NCBI GenBank assembly: GCA_030044325.1
Contig: JASHWA010000114.1
Span: forward strand, 1 to 5,778
Direction of reading: 5' to 3'
Source of the DNA: Bryobacteraceae bacterium
GTDB lineage: Bacteria; Acidobacteriota; Terriglobia; Bryobacterales; Bryobacteraceae
Length of the DNA: 5,778 bases
Below are positions 5,312 to 5,778 of this stretch, piece after piece. The notes below the pieces were generated by a model, which did not search any database, was not told where the DNA came from, and saw only the letters and a list, made by a program, of their open reading frames with translations. Within the stretch, counting starts at the first letter, position 1. Each line of letters begins with the position of its first letter. The position numbers and the translations under genes were made by a program.

Positions 5312-5778
5312 GCGAAACCTCCACGGGCTCATGCGGGGCAATGTGGGGCGGCCGCATCTGGACGCGCTGGACGGCGGGTTTCTGCGAATCCTGGAGGATG
5401 CGCGCGTTCTGCGAGCTGATCGAGGGGATGAAGGTTTGGGTGAAGGTGCCCATCCAGACCATCAGGGCGATGAGCGGAACGATGGCGATCCATTCGCGCG
5501 GGGTGAGGTCGTAGATGTGATGGGTCACCGATTCGGATGCCTTTCCATAAAACGCGCGTTGATACAGCCACAGCATATAGCAGGCGGAGAGAATCACGCC
5601 GATGGCGGCGAACGCGGTCCAGGTGAAGCTGGTGGCCGCGGTTCCCTGCAAGACGAGGTATTCTCCGACGAAATTGTTGAGCATCGGAAGACCGATGGAG
5701 GCGAGGGTGGTGATCAGAAAGACAATCGACAGGTTGGGCGCGGGCGTGGCCACGCCGCCGTAGGCCGCGATTTCGAGC
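5301..5778 (-). CDS. nuoM: NADH-quinone oxidoreductase subunit M, C-terminal part
   Basis: The frame enters from the right edge and ends at TAG (5303-5301); 158 residues are visible, roughly the last third of a protein of about 500. The segment TTLASIGLPMLNNFVGEYLVLQG matches the NuoM helix that carries a conserved glutamate (the family usually reads GLPG-x-N-x-FVGEF). CYMLWLYQRAFYGK is the conserved segment that follows, and LTPREW lies before the last hydrophobic helix. The final 40 residues or so are hydrophilic and variable. NuoM is another antiporter-like proton-translocating subunit of complex I and normally precedes nuoN, as here. The sequence before the visible part, and so the start codon, is outside the window. 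Confidence 0.95.
   Translation of the reverse strand, partial: LEIAAYGGVATPAPNLSIVFLITTLASIGLPMLNNFVGEYLVLQGTAATSFTWTAFAAIGVILSACYMLWLYQRAFYGKASESVTHHIYDLTPREWIAIVPLIALMVWMGTFTQTFIPSISSQNARILQDSQKPAVQRVQMRPPHIAPHEPVEVSRAR
5318..5323 (-). promoter_or_regulatory. Shine-Dalgarno site fixing the nuoN start
   Basis: On the minus strand these bases read TGGAGG, complementary to the 3' end of 16S rRNA, followed by the 6-base spacer TTTCGC and GTG at 5311. The site lies inside the end of nuoM and favours GTG 5311 over the upstream TTG (5341) and ATG (5332). Confidence 0.75.

Noticed and set aside
4196..5419. A 407-codon open frame on the plus strand across nuoN
   Set aside because: It lies antisense to nuoN, and its product is a Gly/Asp/Glu-rich low-complexity chain typical of the reverse reading of GC-rich membrane protein codons.
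1..5778. CRISPR array, complete insertion sequence, toxin-antitoxin pair or phage genes
   Set aside because: No regularly spaced repeats, transposase or integrase motifs, paired small genes or phage proteins were found on either strand.

Overview
The window is GC-rich chromosomal DNA carrying seven protein genes. It most resembles an Acidobacteriota genome of the Solibacter/Bryobacter type. That placement is inference: it rests on the planctomycete-type cytochrome c, the imidazolonepropionase-like amidohydrolase with a secretion signal, the endonuclease III-like protein and the style of the nuo genes, all judged by eye. No ribosomal or marker gene is present to confirm it.

Left part (1-1211, minus strand): a two-gene cluster encodes a small exported single-heme cytochrome c and, 5 bases downstream, an MFS transporter of the anion:cation symporter type that runs off the left edge. 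A divergent gene for a HhH-GPD/[4Fe-4S] endonuclease III-like protein (1212-1925, plus) starts only 14 bases from the cytochrome start codon, so both promoters must share or overlap that spot.

Middle part (1926-3570): the 342-base gap after the endonuclease gene holds a run of short palindromes, a probable intrinsic terminator and a G-rich 14-base tandem repeat that fits a G-quadruplex pattern. An exported amidohydrolase follows (2268-3524). Two of its expected metal ligands appear to be replaced. A stem-loop directly after its stop codon separates it from the convergent genes to the right.

Right part (3571-5778, minus strand): the 3' end of nuoM and the whole of nuoN form the end of a respiratory complex I operon, with the two reading frames overlapping. 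Downstream on the same strand is a 57-residue secreted, arginine/aspartate-rich peptide gene that is easily missed because of its size.

My search for a previously undescribed system gave no clear multi-gene novelty. The best leads are substituted active-site positions in two enzymes (endonuclease III-like, amidohydrolase), the small basic secreted peptide beside nuoN, the very tight divergent and possibly leaderless promoter at 1198-1211, and the palindrome-rich block at 1926-2153 that could be a structured RNA.
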